A stretch of DNA of 64,000 nucleotides from HK-STAS-PATE-34 sp031973435 (GTDB taxonomy: Bacteria > Patescibacteriota > Minisyncoccia > Phycocordibacterales > UBA9973): positions 1 through 64,000 of the forward strand of contig DALYDA010000002.1 in assembly GCA_031973435.1 (NCBI GenBank), read 5' to 3'. This document shows, one piece after another, positions 25,016 to 32,906 of this stretch. The notes under the pieces are model-generated. The model was not told the origin of the DNA. It was given only the letters and a program-made list of their open reading frames with translations, and searched no databases. Each line of letters begins with the position of its first letter. Positions within the stretch are counted from its first letter, which is position 1. Both the position numbers and the translations under genes were made by a program.

Positions 25016-25427
25016 TAGTATAAAAATCGTTTAGATTTGATGCTGCTATGTGAGCAGCATCAACACTGTTCCAGAAACCTCCAGTGGTTTTTGCAACTGA
25101 CATCGAAGTGATGGCAGAAACAAGTGCTTGGGTGTTTGCGTGTAAGCAGTGCGCCTCCGGTGTTGTAGGTTTCCCTACTTTCTCAAAATCAACTGACTGC
25201 ATCTGGGATAACCATTTACTACATGGTCCAGAATTCAGGCAGTTTGTTATTGAGGTTTGGATTTTGTCCAAAATTGACTGGTTTTGATTTTTCTCCATTT
25301 TTGCAAGTTCCTTCACCCTTTTTTTTCTTCCGAGGTATCTTAATATTTTTTGAAGATTTTCCTTAGAAAGTGACTCTTTCAAAACTGAAAGCATACGAGT
25401 GCTTTCTTCGGTCCCAACATTCATCAA
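24999..25427 (-). CDS. Hypothetical helical protein, 142 residues
   Basis: Not recognised. It appears helical throughout, with charged N-terminal segments (RKKRVKELAKMEKNQNQ) and a C-terminal part with CLNSGPCSKW, EAHCLHANTQALVSAITSM and VDAAHIAASNLNDFY. It has no signal peptide. Cys and His residues are clustered but not in a known metal motif. Confidence 0.6.
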   Translation of the reverse strand: MMNVGTEESTRMLSVLKESLSKENLQKILRYLGRKKRVKELAKMEKNQNQSILDKIQTSITNCLNSGPCSKWLSQMQSVDFEKVGKPTTPEAHCLHANTQALVSAITSMSVAKTTGGFWNSVDAAHIAASNLNDFYTKGIHF

Positions 25428-25487
25428 TGTACTTTTTTATCACTATACATCACAAATCGGTGTTTTTCAAGGTATTTGGTGCTGTGT

Positions 25488-25493
25488 TATAAT
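25488..25493 (+). promoter_or_regulatory. -10 box of the 69-residue gene / pfkB unit
   Basis: TATAAT lies exactly 6 bases before the ATG at 25500. Confidence 0.65.
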
Positions 25494-25499
25494 ATTGGG

Positions 25500-25709
25500 A
25501 TGGAAATGACGAAAGACGATTACTTGCTTCACTATGGAGAAGACCCAGAAGCGCACAAAAAGTCTCTAGAAAATGAAGGTAGTTTTATGGTAGTAGACGG
25601 TTCTGGGAAGAAGCGTTTCTTCAAAACTACAGAGGAGTTGAATCTATTTAGAACAAGTATGAAAAAAGCAAATAATATAAATAATAAAAAACAAAAAAAC
25701 AATGTTTAA
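25500..25709 (+). CDS. Hypothetical 69-residue soluble protein
   Basis: Starts MEMTKDDYLLHYGEDPEAHK with an acidic N-terminus and a basic tail (KKANNINNKKQKNN). Its stop overlaps the start of the PfkB kinase gene by 8 bases, so translation is coupled. No family known. Confidence 0.6.
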   Translation: MEMTKDDYLLHYGEDPEAHKKSLENEGSFMVVDGSGKKRFFKTTEELNLFRTSMKKANNINNKKQKNNV

Positions 25710-26703
25710 TTTTGGAAAAAAATATGACTTCGTGGCAATAGGAGATATCGTAACGGATGCATTTATCAGACTTACTGATGCGCACGTGCATTCGAAGCTT
25801 GATCGTGTTGCAAGTGAGCTTTGTGTCAGATTCGGAGATAAGGTTCCGTATGAATCTGTGCAAGTGATCCCAGCTGTTGGAAACTGTGCAAACGCAGCAG
25901 TGTCCGCAAGCCGTCTCGGTCTAAGTAGTGCACTTATGTCTACTGTTGGTGATGACCAAAATGGAAAAGATTGTTTAGATGCATTGAGAAAAAATAGAGT
26001 TTCGACAGACTACATGAAGAGAAATAGTGAGTTTCCAACAAACTACCACTATGTACTTTGGTATGATGTAGAGAGAACAATACTTGTGAAGCATGCACCA
26101 TTCCCCCACTCTCTCCCAAAGAACATGAAAGCTCCAAAATGGATATATCTGACATCTCTCGGAGAGAATTCTGCAGAATTCCATAAAGAAATCGCAGAAT
26201 ACGTAAAATCACACAAAGAAACAAAGCTTGCGTTTCAGCCTGGAACGTTCCAGATAAAACTAGGTACCGATAAACTGAGGGACATCTACTTGGTTACAGA
26301 AATATTTTTCTGCAATGTAGAAGAAGCACAAAGAATACTAAACTCTACAGAGACAGATAAATTAAAACTAATGAGCATGCTCCATGACTTGGGTCCAAAA
26401 ATAGTTGTAATGACCGATGGTATAAATGGTGCATATGTCAGAGAAGAGTCTGGGACAAACTGGTTTATGCCTGTGTATCCACATTCTCCTGTAGAGAGAA
26501 CAGGTGCAGGTGATGCGTTCGCCTCTACATTTGTCTCTGCTCTTATCTCCGGAAAAACAGTTGAAGAAGCTCTCATGTGGGCACCTATAAATGCTATGTC
26601 TGTCACACAAAAAGTCGGAGCTCAAGAAGGACTATTGCCAAAAGCAAAACTCGAGGAGTATCTAAAGAGTGCTCCTTCTGACTACAAGCCTAAAAAAATA
26701 TAA
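25702..26703 (+). CDS. PfkB-family carbohydrate kinase
   Basis: A ribokinase-fold sugar kinase of 333 residues. The first signature region is VGNCANAAVSASRLG near residue 58, and the second is RTGAGDAFASTFVSAL near 270 with the catalytic Asp of GAGD. PfkB members phosphorylate ribose, fructose-6-phosphate, adenosine or tagatose-6-phosphate; this sequence does not decide which. It sits near aldolase and transketolase genes, so a sugar or nucleoside feeding the pentose-phosphate route is plausible. Confidence 0.88.
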   Translation: MFNFGKKYDFVAIGDIVTDAFIRLTDAHVHSKLDRVASELCVRFGDKVPYESVQVIPAVGNCANAAVSASRLGLSSALMSTVGDDQNGKDCLDALRKNRVSTDYMKRNSEFPTNYHYVLWYDVERTILVKHAPFPHSLPKNMKAPKWIYLTSLGENSAEFHKEIAEYVKSHKETKLAFQPGTFQIKLGTDKLRDIYLVTEIFFCNVEEAQRILNSTETDKLKLMSMLHDLGPKIVVMTDGINGAYVREESGTNWFMPVYPHSPVERTGAGDAFASTFVSALISGKTVEEALMWAPINAMSVTQKVGAQEGLLPKAKLEEYLKSAPSDYKPKKI

Positions 26704-26707
26704 ATTT

Positions 26708-27076
26708 ATGTATAGACCATTTGAAAATATAAATCCTGATAAAAGAGTTGAAACAGATATTGAAGAGATGTCTGATACTTTTGTGGATGAATCTTCAAAT
26801 ATTCCAGATTCTATCTTTGCAAACAACATAGTTGAAATGATAGACAAAAATAGTCCTGAAGGAGAATGGATGGAAATACTACGATCCGCAGAAGAAGAAC
26901 TCGAGAATCTTGAAGCTCAAATTAGGCTCCTTGGAAAAGGTCCGAAAAATTATAATGGAAATGATGTAAGTGAAGACAGAAGAGAAGGAATGTTAAAGAC
27001 CCTTGCTGGAAAAATAAATTTCCAAAAATCTATAATAGAAATGGCAAAGAAGAATACAAAATCTAATTTGGAATAA
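26708..27076 (+). CDS. Hypothetical acidic protein, 122 residues
   Basis: Starts MYRPFENINPDKRVE at 26708, 4 bases after the kinase stop, so it is probably in the same operon. It is acidic with a helical, coiled-coil-like middle (ILRSAEEELENLEAQIRLLG). No membrane segment and no known domain. Confidence 0.6.
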   Translation: MYRPFENINPDKRVETDIEEMSDTFVDESSNIPDSIFANNIVEMIDKNSPEGEWMEILRSAEEELENLEAQIRLLGKGPKNYNGNDVSEDRREGMLKTLAGKINFQKSIIEMAKKNTKSNLE

Positions 27077-27077
27077 T

Positions 27078-27107
27078 AAAAATACTCTCACATCGAGAGT
27101 ATTTTTA
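27078..27107. terminator. Bidirectional terminator
   Basis: AAAATACTCTC/GAGAGTATTTTT with a 5-base loop lies between the converging pfkB and transketolase units. Confidence 0.8.
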
Positions 27108-27119
27108 AATCAAGATTGA

Positions 27120-27266
27120 TTACTTTCCACTTTGGTAATATTGTACGATCCACCACAAAGCCAAGATTGCGACTGACACAAGTACTGTTATAAGTAGTGG
27201 ATCAAGCGCAGGTGTACAGTCGGCACCTATTGCACAGGAAATAAGTTTTGGAGAAGTGTAAGACAT
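27120..27266 (-). CDS. Small membrane protein, 48 residues, downstream of transketolase
   Basis: Starts MSYTSPKLISCAIGADCTPA and has one strong transmembrane helix (LITVLVSVAILALWWIV) and a short polar tail. Its ATG lies 3 bases after the stop of the transketolase half and a GGAG-like sequence overlaps that stop, suggesting coupled translation. It ends at a strong terminator. Not previously named as far as I can tell. Confidence 0.6.
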   Translation of the reverse strand: MSYTSPKLISCAIGADCTPALDPLLITVLVSVAILALWWIVQYYQSGK

Positions 27267-27269
27267 CTC

Positions 27270-28259
27270 CTAGCGGTCTAGAACTTTTAAAATCGCTTCC
27301 TTGATCCCCTCTCTTCCCATTCCGTAGTGCTCGAGTAGTTCTTCTGGTGTTCCAGATTGTCCAAATTTGTCTTTAACTCCAACAAACTCTATTGGTACAG
27401 GAAAAGATTCTGCCAGAGTCTCTGCAACAGCACTTCCCAATCCTCCTGCCACTTGGTGTTCTTCAATAGTTACAATCTTCCTTGTTTCTTTTGCGAGTGC
27501 GAGTATGGCGTCTTTATCTATTGGTTTTATTGTGTGAATGTTTAGCACTTTTACTCGGACACCTTTCTTCTCAAGATCTCTTGCGGCTAATATTGCAGTT
27601 CTAACTAATGCTCCTGTCGCGACAACTCCAACGTGAGCTATCCCGTCTGGCTGATATAGAACTTCCGCTTTCCCTATCTCAAATGGTGTTTCGTCCGTAG
27701 TAACTATTCCTGTCTTTTCTCTTGCAAGACGAAGATATGCAGGCTTACCCATCTTTGCAAGCGCTATGGTTGCCTTCCTTGCCTCTATGGCGTCGCATGG
27801 AGATATCACCATCATGTTTGGCATAACTCTCATGATGGCGATGTCTTCTATCGCTTGGTGTGTACCGCCGTCTGGACCTACTGAGATACCTGCGTGAGAG
27901 CCCACAACCACCACAGGGCGATCGTTGTATGCGATCGTGGTACGAATCTGCTCCCAGTTTCTACCAGGAGAAAACATGGCATAACTCGAACAAAACGGGA
28001 TCTTTCCCATTGCAGACATACCAGAAGCAACTGTGACCAAGTTTTGCTCTGCTACTCCTATCTGTACGAAGCGTTCAGGATACTTGTTCTTGAACTTGAG
28101 CATCTGTGTAGATTCTGTGAGGTCTGCACAAAGTGCAACAACGTCTTTGTTTTCGTCTCCTGCCAAAACCAAACCTTCACCGAATCCTACTCGGATAGCG
28201 ATCTGTTCGACGTCGTCATTGAATACTTTTGGATTTAGTTTTAGTTTAGGATTTAACAT
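27270..28259 (-). CDS. Transketolase, C-terminal half (pyrimidine-binding and C-terminal domains)
   Basis: A 329-residue split-transketolase subunit. It carries the thiamine pyrimidine-binding domain (IRVGFGEGLVLAG, ESTQMLKFKNKYPERFVQIGVAEQNLV) with the catalytic Glu of AEQN, SSYAMFSPGR, and the C-terminal domain (TIEEHQVAGGLGSAV). It pairs with the N-terminal half encoded at 28781-29647. Transketolase moves two-carbon units between sugar phosphates. A 175-residue gene separates the two halves. Confidence 0.94.
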   Translation of the reverse strand: MLNPKLKLNPKVFNDDVEQIAIRVGFGEGLVLAGDENKDVVALCADLTESTQMLKFKNKYPERFVQIGVAEQNLVTVASGMSAMGKIPFCSSYAMFSPGRNWEQIRTTIAYNDRPVVVVGSHAGISVGPDGGTHQAIEDIAIMRVMPNMMVISPCDAIEARKATIALAKMGKPAYLRLAREKTGIVTTDETPFEIGKAEVLYQPDGIAHVGVVATGALVRTAILAARDLEKKGVRVKVLNIHTIKPIDKDAILALAKETRKIVTIEEHQVAGGLGSAVAETLAESFPVPIEFVGVKDKFGQSGTPEELLEHYGMGREGIKEAILKVLDR

Positions 28260-28260
28260 G

Positions 28261-28788
28261 TTATTTATTTAGATTATTTAGACTATTTATATCATCAGGC
28301 GAAAGTTTGTTTCCGTATTCTTCTGGGGCTGATGTAATTTTCTTAAGTATTGTTGTAGTCTCAGGATGATCAAGATCTAGATTGAAAAGTGTTGATGGTT
28401 GACCGACTAGTTTGCCATCCCTGACCAATATTGTTAGTAAATATTTATCAAACCCTGCGTCTAGCTCGTCTGCTTTATTGGCGTGTGCATTTTCATGGGC
28501 CAAGAAGTCAATCACATTTTTTTCTGAGAATCCAAATCTTTCCATTGCCAACTTAAAGTTGATTAATTCTTCCGTATGGAATGAAGCTAGATTAATTCTA
28601 TCCATAATTTTAGTAAACTCTTCTTCCTCTTCAGTGCTTAGAGATTCTTTTGTGCTTAAATTTTCAAGTCTATTGTTTAAATTTTGATACTCCTCATAAT
28701 CTATGGCATTAGAAACAGCAACTTTTAGAAGTCTTTCTATTAATCCTTTTCTATTCTCAATAATCGATGACTCGGTCATATTATTCAT
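28261..28788 (-). CDS. Hypothetical protein with HExxH motif between transketolase halves
   Basis: A 175-residue protein starting MNNMTESSIIENRKG, overlapping the stop of the upstream transketolase half (an ATG at 28779 is also possible). It is largely helical and acidic. The segment FLAHENAHANKADELDAG contains HENAH, which fits the zinc-metallopeptidase HExxH motif, with Asp/Glu residues downstream that could be a third ligand. There is no signal peptide. Whether it is an enzyme, and whether it acts on transketolase, is unknown. Confidence 0.65.
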   Translation of the reverse strand: MNNMTESSIIENRKGLIERLLKVAVSNAIDYEEYQNLNNRLENLSTKESLSTEEEEEFTKIMDRINLASFHTEELINFKLAMERFGFSEKNVIDFLAHENAHANKADELDAGFDKYLLTILVRDGKLVGQPSTLFNLDLDHPETTTILKKITSAPEEYGNKLSPDDINSLNNLNK

Positions 28789-29647
28789 GTTCACTTCTGA
28801 TCCTTCCTCCAAGGGTTCGAAGTTCCTTTAGTGCTACGGTAGCCTCGTCTTTTGTTGGAGGTTTGCCATGCCATTTGAAATCACGTTCAAATTCCTTTAC
28901 TCCTTTTCCTGGTATTGTATGAGCGATAATCACAGTCGGTTTCTCGTACACTGCTTTCGCCTCTCCAACCGCCTCTTCTATATCCTCAAAGTTGTGACCA
29001 TTGGTCTCTACAACATGCCAGTTAAATGCTTCCCATTTGGCGCGAAGTGACTCGAGAGGAAGAATGTCCTCAGTGTATCCGTCTATTTGGATATTGTTTC
29101 TATCTACTATTGCTATGAGATTGCGTAGCTTTTCACGGCCTGCAAGCATCATGGCTTCCCATGTATTACCTTCGCCATGTTCTCCGTCAGATAGAAGTGC
29201 ATAGATGTATCTATCCGAGCTTGGTCCTCTGTTTATCCTGTCTGCTATCGCCATACCTACTGCTTGTGATAGTCCAGCACCAAGAGGTCCCGAAGAAGTC
29301 TCAAGCCAAGGCATGAACTCACGATGTGGATGCCCTTGAAGACGTGATCCAAACTTTCTTAGTGTAAGGAGTTCTTCTTTAGGGAAATATCCTGCATGGG
29401 CCATTGTTGCATAATACACAGGACAGATGTGTCCATTTGATAGTACTACTATGTCTCGCTCACTCCATGATGGATTTTTCGGATCATGGCGAAGCTTATG
29501 GAAATATAGATATGTGAAAATATCTGCCATTCCGAGAGGTCCAGCTGTGTGTCCACTTCCAGCTTCAACTAACATTTCTATAATAGATTTTCTGATTTCG
29601 TTTGCACGAATTTCCAGTTCCTGTACTTTTGTATCAGTAAGACTCAT
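28781..29647 (-). CDS. Transketolase, N-terminal half (pyrophosphate-binding domain)
   Basis: A 288-residue subunit with the thiamine diphosphate-binding region: GHTAGPLG near residue 32, LSNGHICPVYYA, GAGLSQAVGMAIADR, and the SDGEHGEGNTWEAMM motif (GDG replaced by SDG) followed by DRNNIQIDG. It is the partner of the C-terminal half at 27270. TATAAT lies 6 bases before the ATG, within the end of the RPE-like gene, so this gene can be started separately from the upstream operon. Confidence 0.94.
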   Translation of the reverse strand: MSLTDTKVQELEIRANEIRKSIIEMLVEAGSGHTAGPLGMADIFTYLYFHKLRHDPKNPSWSERDIVVLSNGHICPVYYATMAHAGYFPKEELLTLRKFGSRLQGHPHREFMPWLETSSGPLGAGLSQAVGMAIADRINRGPSSDRYIYALLSDGEHGEGNTWEAMMLAGREKLRNLIAIVDRNNIQIDGYTEDILPLESLRAKWEAFNWHVVETNGHNFEDIEEAVGEAKAVYEKPTVIIAHTIPGKGVKEFERDFKWHGKPPTKDEATVALKELRTLGGRIRSEHE

Positions 29648-29653
29648 GCAAAT

Positions 29654-29659
29654 ATTATA
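29654..29659 (-). promoter_or_regulatory. -10 box of the transketolase N-terminal half
   Basis: TATAAT on the minus strand lies exactly 6 bases before the ATG at 29647. Confidence 0.6.
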
Positions 29660-29670
29660 TCATGCAAAAA

Positions 29671-30357
29671 TTATATTTGTTCAAATTCTTGTATTGTTTC
29701 TTTGATATCTGGAGAGTTCCATATATGGCTTCCAACAATAAGTCTGTCTGCACCAGCATCTTTTAACTCTTTGGCTGCTATGTAGTCTACTCCGCCGTCT
29801 ATTGAGATTGTAACTTCTGGGAATTTCTCTTTTAGTTGTCTAACTCTTTTGATGGTTTCTGGATAAAATTCTTCTCCTTGTATTCCGATTTTTTCTATTC
29901 CCATTATTTGTACGAAGTCTACTATGTTTACAAGTGGATAAATGCTCTCAAGTGGTGTCTGGTGTCCGACAGATATACCTATAGAGATGTTGTCTCTTGT
30001 GACCATGTCTATTGCTTCTAGGAATTCTCCGAACTCTACAAGATCACCTTCTGCTTCTACATGAAAGACAATTCTCGCAAATCCAAGTCGTACAAAGGTG
30101 TCGAACGATTCATGGGCATTTTTGACCATGAGGTCTGCTTCGAAGTTGAATCTGTCCCAATACGGGAATCCTTCTTCTTCTGCCATGATTTGCTCAAATA
30201 TATAATCGTCTGTGTGGTTGTATGGCCATGTCTGTGTCGGAACAAACACTCCGTCACAAAGGTCTATCTGTATCCACTTCGAAACACCCATTACTTCTGT
30301 AAGGTGATTTTTTATAGCTTGTACATCTTCTGGCAAAATCGCGGGTATTATTTCCAT
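29671..30357 (-). CDS. Ribulose-phosphate 3-epimerase-like protein with altered metal site
   Basis: A 228-residue TIM-barrel protein of the RPE family. IIPAILPED, LGFARIVFHVEAEG, QGEEFYPETI and SIDGGV align with RPE. But the two metal-binding His are missing: the usual H-x-D of strand 2 reads QIDLCDG and the usual DxHLMV reads FEADLMV; the early Ser (PSIL) is Ala. The last Asp (DGGV) is kept. It may be an epimerase with another metal site or a different phosphate-sugar enzyme. It sits among transketolase and rpiB genes. Confidence 0.85.
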   Translation of the reverse strand: MEIIPAILPEDVQAIKNHLTEVMGVSKWIQIDLCDGVFVPTQTWPYNHTDDYIFEQIMAEEEGFPYWDRFNFEADLMVKNAHESFDTFVRLGFARIVFHVEAEGDLVEFGEFLEAIDMVTRDNISIGISVGHQTPLESIYPLVNIVDFVQIMGIEKIGIQGEEFYPETIKRVRQLKEKFPEVTISIDGGVDYIAAKELKDAGADRLIVGSHIWNSPDIKETIQEFEQI

Positions 30358-30381
30358 CTTCTTGGTAAATTAAATGCTAAT

Positions 30382-31038
30382 CTATTTCCTCATGTCCTGA
30401 TTATACATGATATCAATACCTTCAGAAATTGTTACAGTTTCTAGTCCACTTTTATCAATATATGAAAGTATCTCTTCAAGTTTTTCCGGAACACAATCCC
30501 AAAATCTGGGATTTTTTGTAATTCCATGAAAAGTTAGAATTGTCCAAGTGTTACATGGATTATTTTGTATTAAGTCTTTAATGTTTTCTGAATTTGTATT
30601 TCTTGTAACGGCAACTGTAGATAAAGCAAAAATATCTGTTTTGTTTGTATTAAAATTTCTATATGGCCTAAATGCGCGCGCCCCCTTATATCCAGATTCT
30701 TTAACATGTTGCCTGATTTTTTTATTATGCCAGCCGTATGGATAGGCAAAGGTGTCGATTCTCACACCAAAAGATTCCAGCTTTTTCTTTGAATCAAAAA
30801 TCTCTTCTTTGCGCTTTTTGCCAAAAGAAAAAACAAGATTAGGATGGGTATTGCCATGTGATCCTATTTCATTACCCAAATTTTGCATTTCTAAGAGGTC
30901 AGCACTCGTCATAAAATCTGGCATATTAATAAAACCACTACTGACATAAAAAGTAGCCTTCATGTTATATTTTTTTAAGATCGGCAAAACTTCCAGAAAA
31001 TTATTCTTGAAACCATCGTCGAATGTTACAGAAATCAT
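30382..31038 (-). CDS. Polysaccharide deacetylase family protein (NodB-like)
   Basis: A 218-residue catalytic domain without signal peptide. Metal and catalytic motifs are present: TFDDGF at residues 5-10, SHGNTHPN near 72, YPYGWHN near 100 and LTFHGI near 178. CE4 enzymes remove N-acetyl groups from peptidoglycan, chitin or similar polymers. It starts one base after the rpiB stop, an odd place for an envelope enzyme, so a soluble sugar substrate is possible. Confidence 0.88.
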   Translation of the reverse strand: MISVTFDDGFKNNFLEVLPILKKYNMKATFYVSSGFINMPDFMTSADLLEMQNLGNEIGSHGNTHPNLVFSFGKKRKEEIFDSKKKLESFGVRIDTFAYPYGWHNKKIRQHVKESGYKGARAFRPYRNFNTNKTDIFALSTVAVTRNTNSENIKDLIQNNPCNTWTILTFHGITKNPRFWDCVPEKLEEILSYIDKSGLETVTISEGIDIMYNQDMRK

Positions 31039-31039
31039 A

Positions 31040-31522
31040 TTAGAATTTTGAAATACGCCTACTGTGTCTTTCGTTTCCAGAAAAAGGAGTTTCTAGCCAT
31101 GCTTTTATTGCCGTGGATGCCTCTTCTTCTGTGGTGAATCTTGAAGAAATAGATAACATGTTTGCGTTGTTGTGGAGTCTAGATAGTTTTACGATCTCAA
31201 GAGGGTCGGAACTAGACCTGCCTTCTATGTCTACATCCTCCTTTGCTATAACCCCTCCATAAAATACTGCACATCTGATATTGGCATATCTATTTGCAAC
31301 CATCGCTTCTCCCTGTCCAGATCCGCCAAAGACTATCCCATAACTTTCCTCATCATTGGAAACCTTCTCGGAAACTTTTCTTACAAAGTCTGGGTAGTCG
31401 TCATCCTTGTCGAATGAAAAAGATCCTTCATCGACTACCTCATAACCACTTTCAATCAAAGATTCTTTTACCGACTCTTTGAGCTTGTATCCTGTATGAT
31501 CTGATCCCAAATATATTTTCAT
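31040..31522 (-). CDS. rpiB: Ribose-5-phosphate isomerase B-type sugar isomerase
   Basis: A 160-residue RpiB/LacAB protein starting MKIYLGSDHTGYKLK. The phosphate-binding and acid/base residues are visible (SDHTGYKLK, HNNANMLS). The catalytic Cys of E. coli RpiB is Gly here (FGGSGQGEAMVANR), while a Glu follows in GQGE, as in the mycobacterial type that uses Glu. It interconverts ribose-5-phosphate and ribulose-5-phosphate. The ATG at 31522 overlaps the preceding gene's stop region. Confidence 0.9.
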   Translation of the reverse strand: MKIYLGSDHTGYKLKESVKESLIESGYEVVDEGSFSFDKDDDYPDFVRKVSEKVSNDEESYGIVFGGSGQGEAMVANRYANIRCAVFYGGVIAKEDVDIEGRSSSDPLEIVKLSRLHNNANMLSISSRFTTEEEASTAIKAWLETPFSGNERHSRRISKF

Positions 31523-31523
31523 A

Positions 31524-31721
31524 TTAGTTTGGCAAACTTCCCTTGTTCTTCTCTTCTTCAATTTTTATGCGAAGGTAAGATGCGTAGTCTTCCAAATCCT
31601 TTTTGGATTTCGGCTGATTTGTTCCTGCAATTTGAGTCTGCACTAAGTCTAATTTTTCTTCCAAGCTCTCAGTTTTGTCAAATGAATGCACACTCCCCTC
31701 ATTATAATTTTCAGTTCTCAT
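31524..31721 (-). CDS. Hypothetical 65-residue protein upstream of rpiB
   Basis: Starts MRTENYNEGSVHSFDKTESL and has a helical middle (LEEKLDLVQTQIAG) and charged tail. Its stop is adjacent to the rpiB start (TAATATG arrangement), indicating one operon. No known family. Confidence 0.55.
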   Translation of the reverse strand: MRTENYNEGSVHSFDKTESLEEKLDLVQTQIAGTNQPKSKKDLEDYASYLRIKIEEEKNKGSLPN

Positions 31722-31739
31722 GTATTTTATTAATTTAAA

Positions 31740-31958
31740 TTATTCTAATGGTGAATTTATTATCCTAAAAAGTATTCCAGGTTCATCTGAATACACATGT
31801 TTTAGTACTAGTGTAGGATTTCCAAAATTGTCTTCGACAGTAAAGTAATCTACTTCTACTCCAGCAATTTTACCTTTTTTTATTTCTGGTTCTACAAAAC
31901 CTCCTTCGATTTGTGGATTTTCTTGTTTTTTATTGAATATTTTATCGAAATAACCCAT
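31740..31958 (-). CDS. Hypothetical 72-residue protein
   Basis: Starts MGYFDKIFNKKQENPQIEGG and has a beta-rich C-terminal part (KIAGVEVDYFTVEDNFGNPT). TATAAT lies exactly 6 bases before this ATG, which decides the start; longer in-frame starts upstream are unlikely. Function unknown. Confidence 0.6.
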   Translation of the reverse strand: MGYFDKIFNKKQENPQIEGGFVEPEIKKGKIAGVEVDYFTVEDNFGNPTLVLKHVYSDEPGILFRIINSPLE

Positions 31959-31964
31959 AAATAC

Positions 31965-31970
31965 ATTATA
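31965..31970 (-). promoter_or_regulatory. -10 box of the 72-residue gene
   Basis: TATAAT on the minus strand lies exactly 6 bases before the ATG at 31958. Confidence 0.65.
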
Positions 31971-31991
31971 ACATGGAAATCGTGTATGAAT

Positions 31992-32023
31992 AAAAAAACA
32001 GCTCCCGCTGGGAAACTGTTTTA
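31992..32023 (-). terminator. Terminator of the 218-residue gene
   Basis: The minus-strand hairpin AAACAG-CCC/GGG-CTGTTTTTTT follows the stop at 32032. Confidence 0.7.
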
Positions 32024-32031
32024 TTCTATCA

Positions 32032-32688
32032 TTACCCTTCCTTAGGCTTTGCTTTTGCAAAAATTTCAAGCCATTTTAGCAACTTACTCTTTTCTGTGTT
32101 CGGCAGTTGAAGTCTCTCAAATTTTTCCATTAGTTGCTCCTTTGAAAAAGTGCTTAGGTACATAGGTATGTAAACTATTACTTTGTCGGAAAAATGACTT
32201 GTAGGCATGTGTTGCAAATCTTCCAGTGCTTTTTCAGGGTCATGTTTATAAAGTAAAATATGAACCCACCACGGATTGTCTTTGGTGGTTTTTGGAGAAA
32301 TACTTATTATTTCGTCAAAAGACAAAATATGCTTTGCGCTGTGTGCTATTTCCAAAATCACCATTGACCTTTCGTGCAAACGATTAGGGTATGATTCTTC
32401 GGTCCAGTTTTTAATAAGCTCCACCAAGCTTAAGAGTATTTCTTCCGTTAAGATCCCTGCTTTGTTTATCCATCTAACAAACTTAATGCACGATGGATAT
32501 TCAGGGAATATAGTAAGGGCTTCCGGTATTGCACGAAGACAAAGAGCAATATAGTGTTCTTTATCAAGGGCGCCGTCCTTTAGTTCGTACGCAAATACGT
32601 CAGAACTAGTGGTTCCGTCTTTTAGGATTGGATAGTCGCTGGTAATCATCTCAGAGAATTGCTCCAAAGTATCTATTTTTTCTACCAT
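32032..32688 (-). CDS. Hypothetical helical protein, 218 residues
   Basis: Not recognised. It appears all-helical, with repeated units of paired helices (LCLRAIPEALTIFPEYPSC, EILLSLVELIKNWTEE, VILEIAHSAKHILSF), which may be HEAT-like repeats. No signal peptide. It has its own promoter and terminator, so it is a single-gene unit. Confidence 0.6.
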   Translation of the reverse strand: MVEKIDTLEQFSEMITSDYPILKDGTTSSDVFAYELKDGALDKEHYIALCLRAIPEALTIFPEYPSCIKFVRWINKAGILTEEILLSLVELIKNWTEESYPNRLHERSMVILEIAHSAKHILSFDEIISISPKTTKDNPWWVHILLYKHDPEKALEDLQHMPTSHFSDKVIVYIPMYLSTFSKEQLMEKFERLQLPNTEKSKLLKWLEIFAKAKPKEG

Positions 32689-32710
32689 TTTGTAAGGTTT
32701 TGTTTACGAC

Positions 32711-32739
32711 ATAATATAACTATTTCGCAAAAGGGTCAA
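32711..32739 (-). promoter_or_regulatory. Promoter of the 218-residue gene
   Basis: Minus strand TTGACC (32739-32734), 17-base spacer, TATTAT (32716-32711), about 23 bases before the ATG. Confidence 0.6.
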
Positions 32740-32764
32740 TATGAAGATATCCATCACAAAACAA

Positions 32765-32792
32765 AAATAACACTTGTGTTGAAGTGTTATTT
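32765..32792 (-). terminator. Terminator after the GAPDH-end copy
   Basis: AAATAACACTT/AAGTGTTATTT with a 6-base loop and a minus-strand T-run. It probably ended the ancestral gap transcript. Confidence 0.7.
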
Positions 32793-32819
32793 AGAAATAA
32801 TAGCCTTTATAATTTAGGA

Positions 32820-32906
32820 TTATTTTATCGTTTCCCCTGTTTTAATCACATGCTCCACTAATGTATACGTATACCCTGGTTCATTGCCATACCATCTCAT
32901 AATCAT
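32820..32906 (-). pseudogene. Duplicated C-terminal end of GAPDH (28 codons)
   Basis: A short reading frame that encodes MIMRWYGNEPGYTYTLVEHV followed by IKTGETIK and a stop. Excluding its first residue it matches 21 of the last 27 residues of the intact GAPDH at 33208-34251 (MGWYDNEMGYTYTLVDHV...IKTGKTIK). Its ATG overlaps the stop of the 100-residue gene (ATGA). The DNA of the two copies is clearly diverged, so this is an old duplication or a foreign gap end brought in by insertion. Confidence 0.85.
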
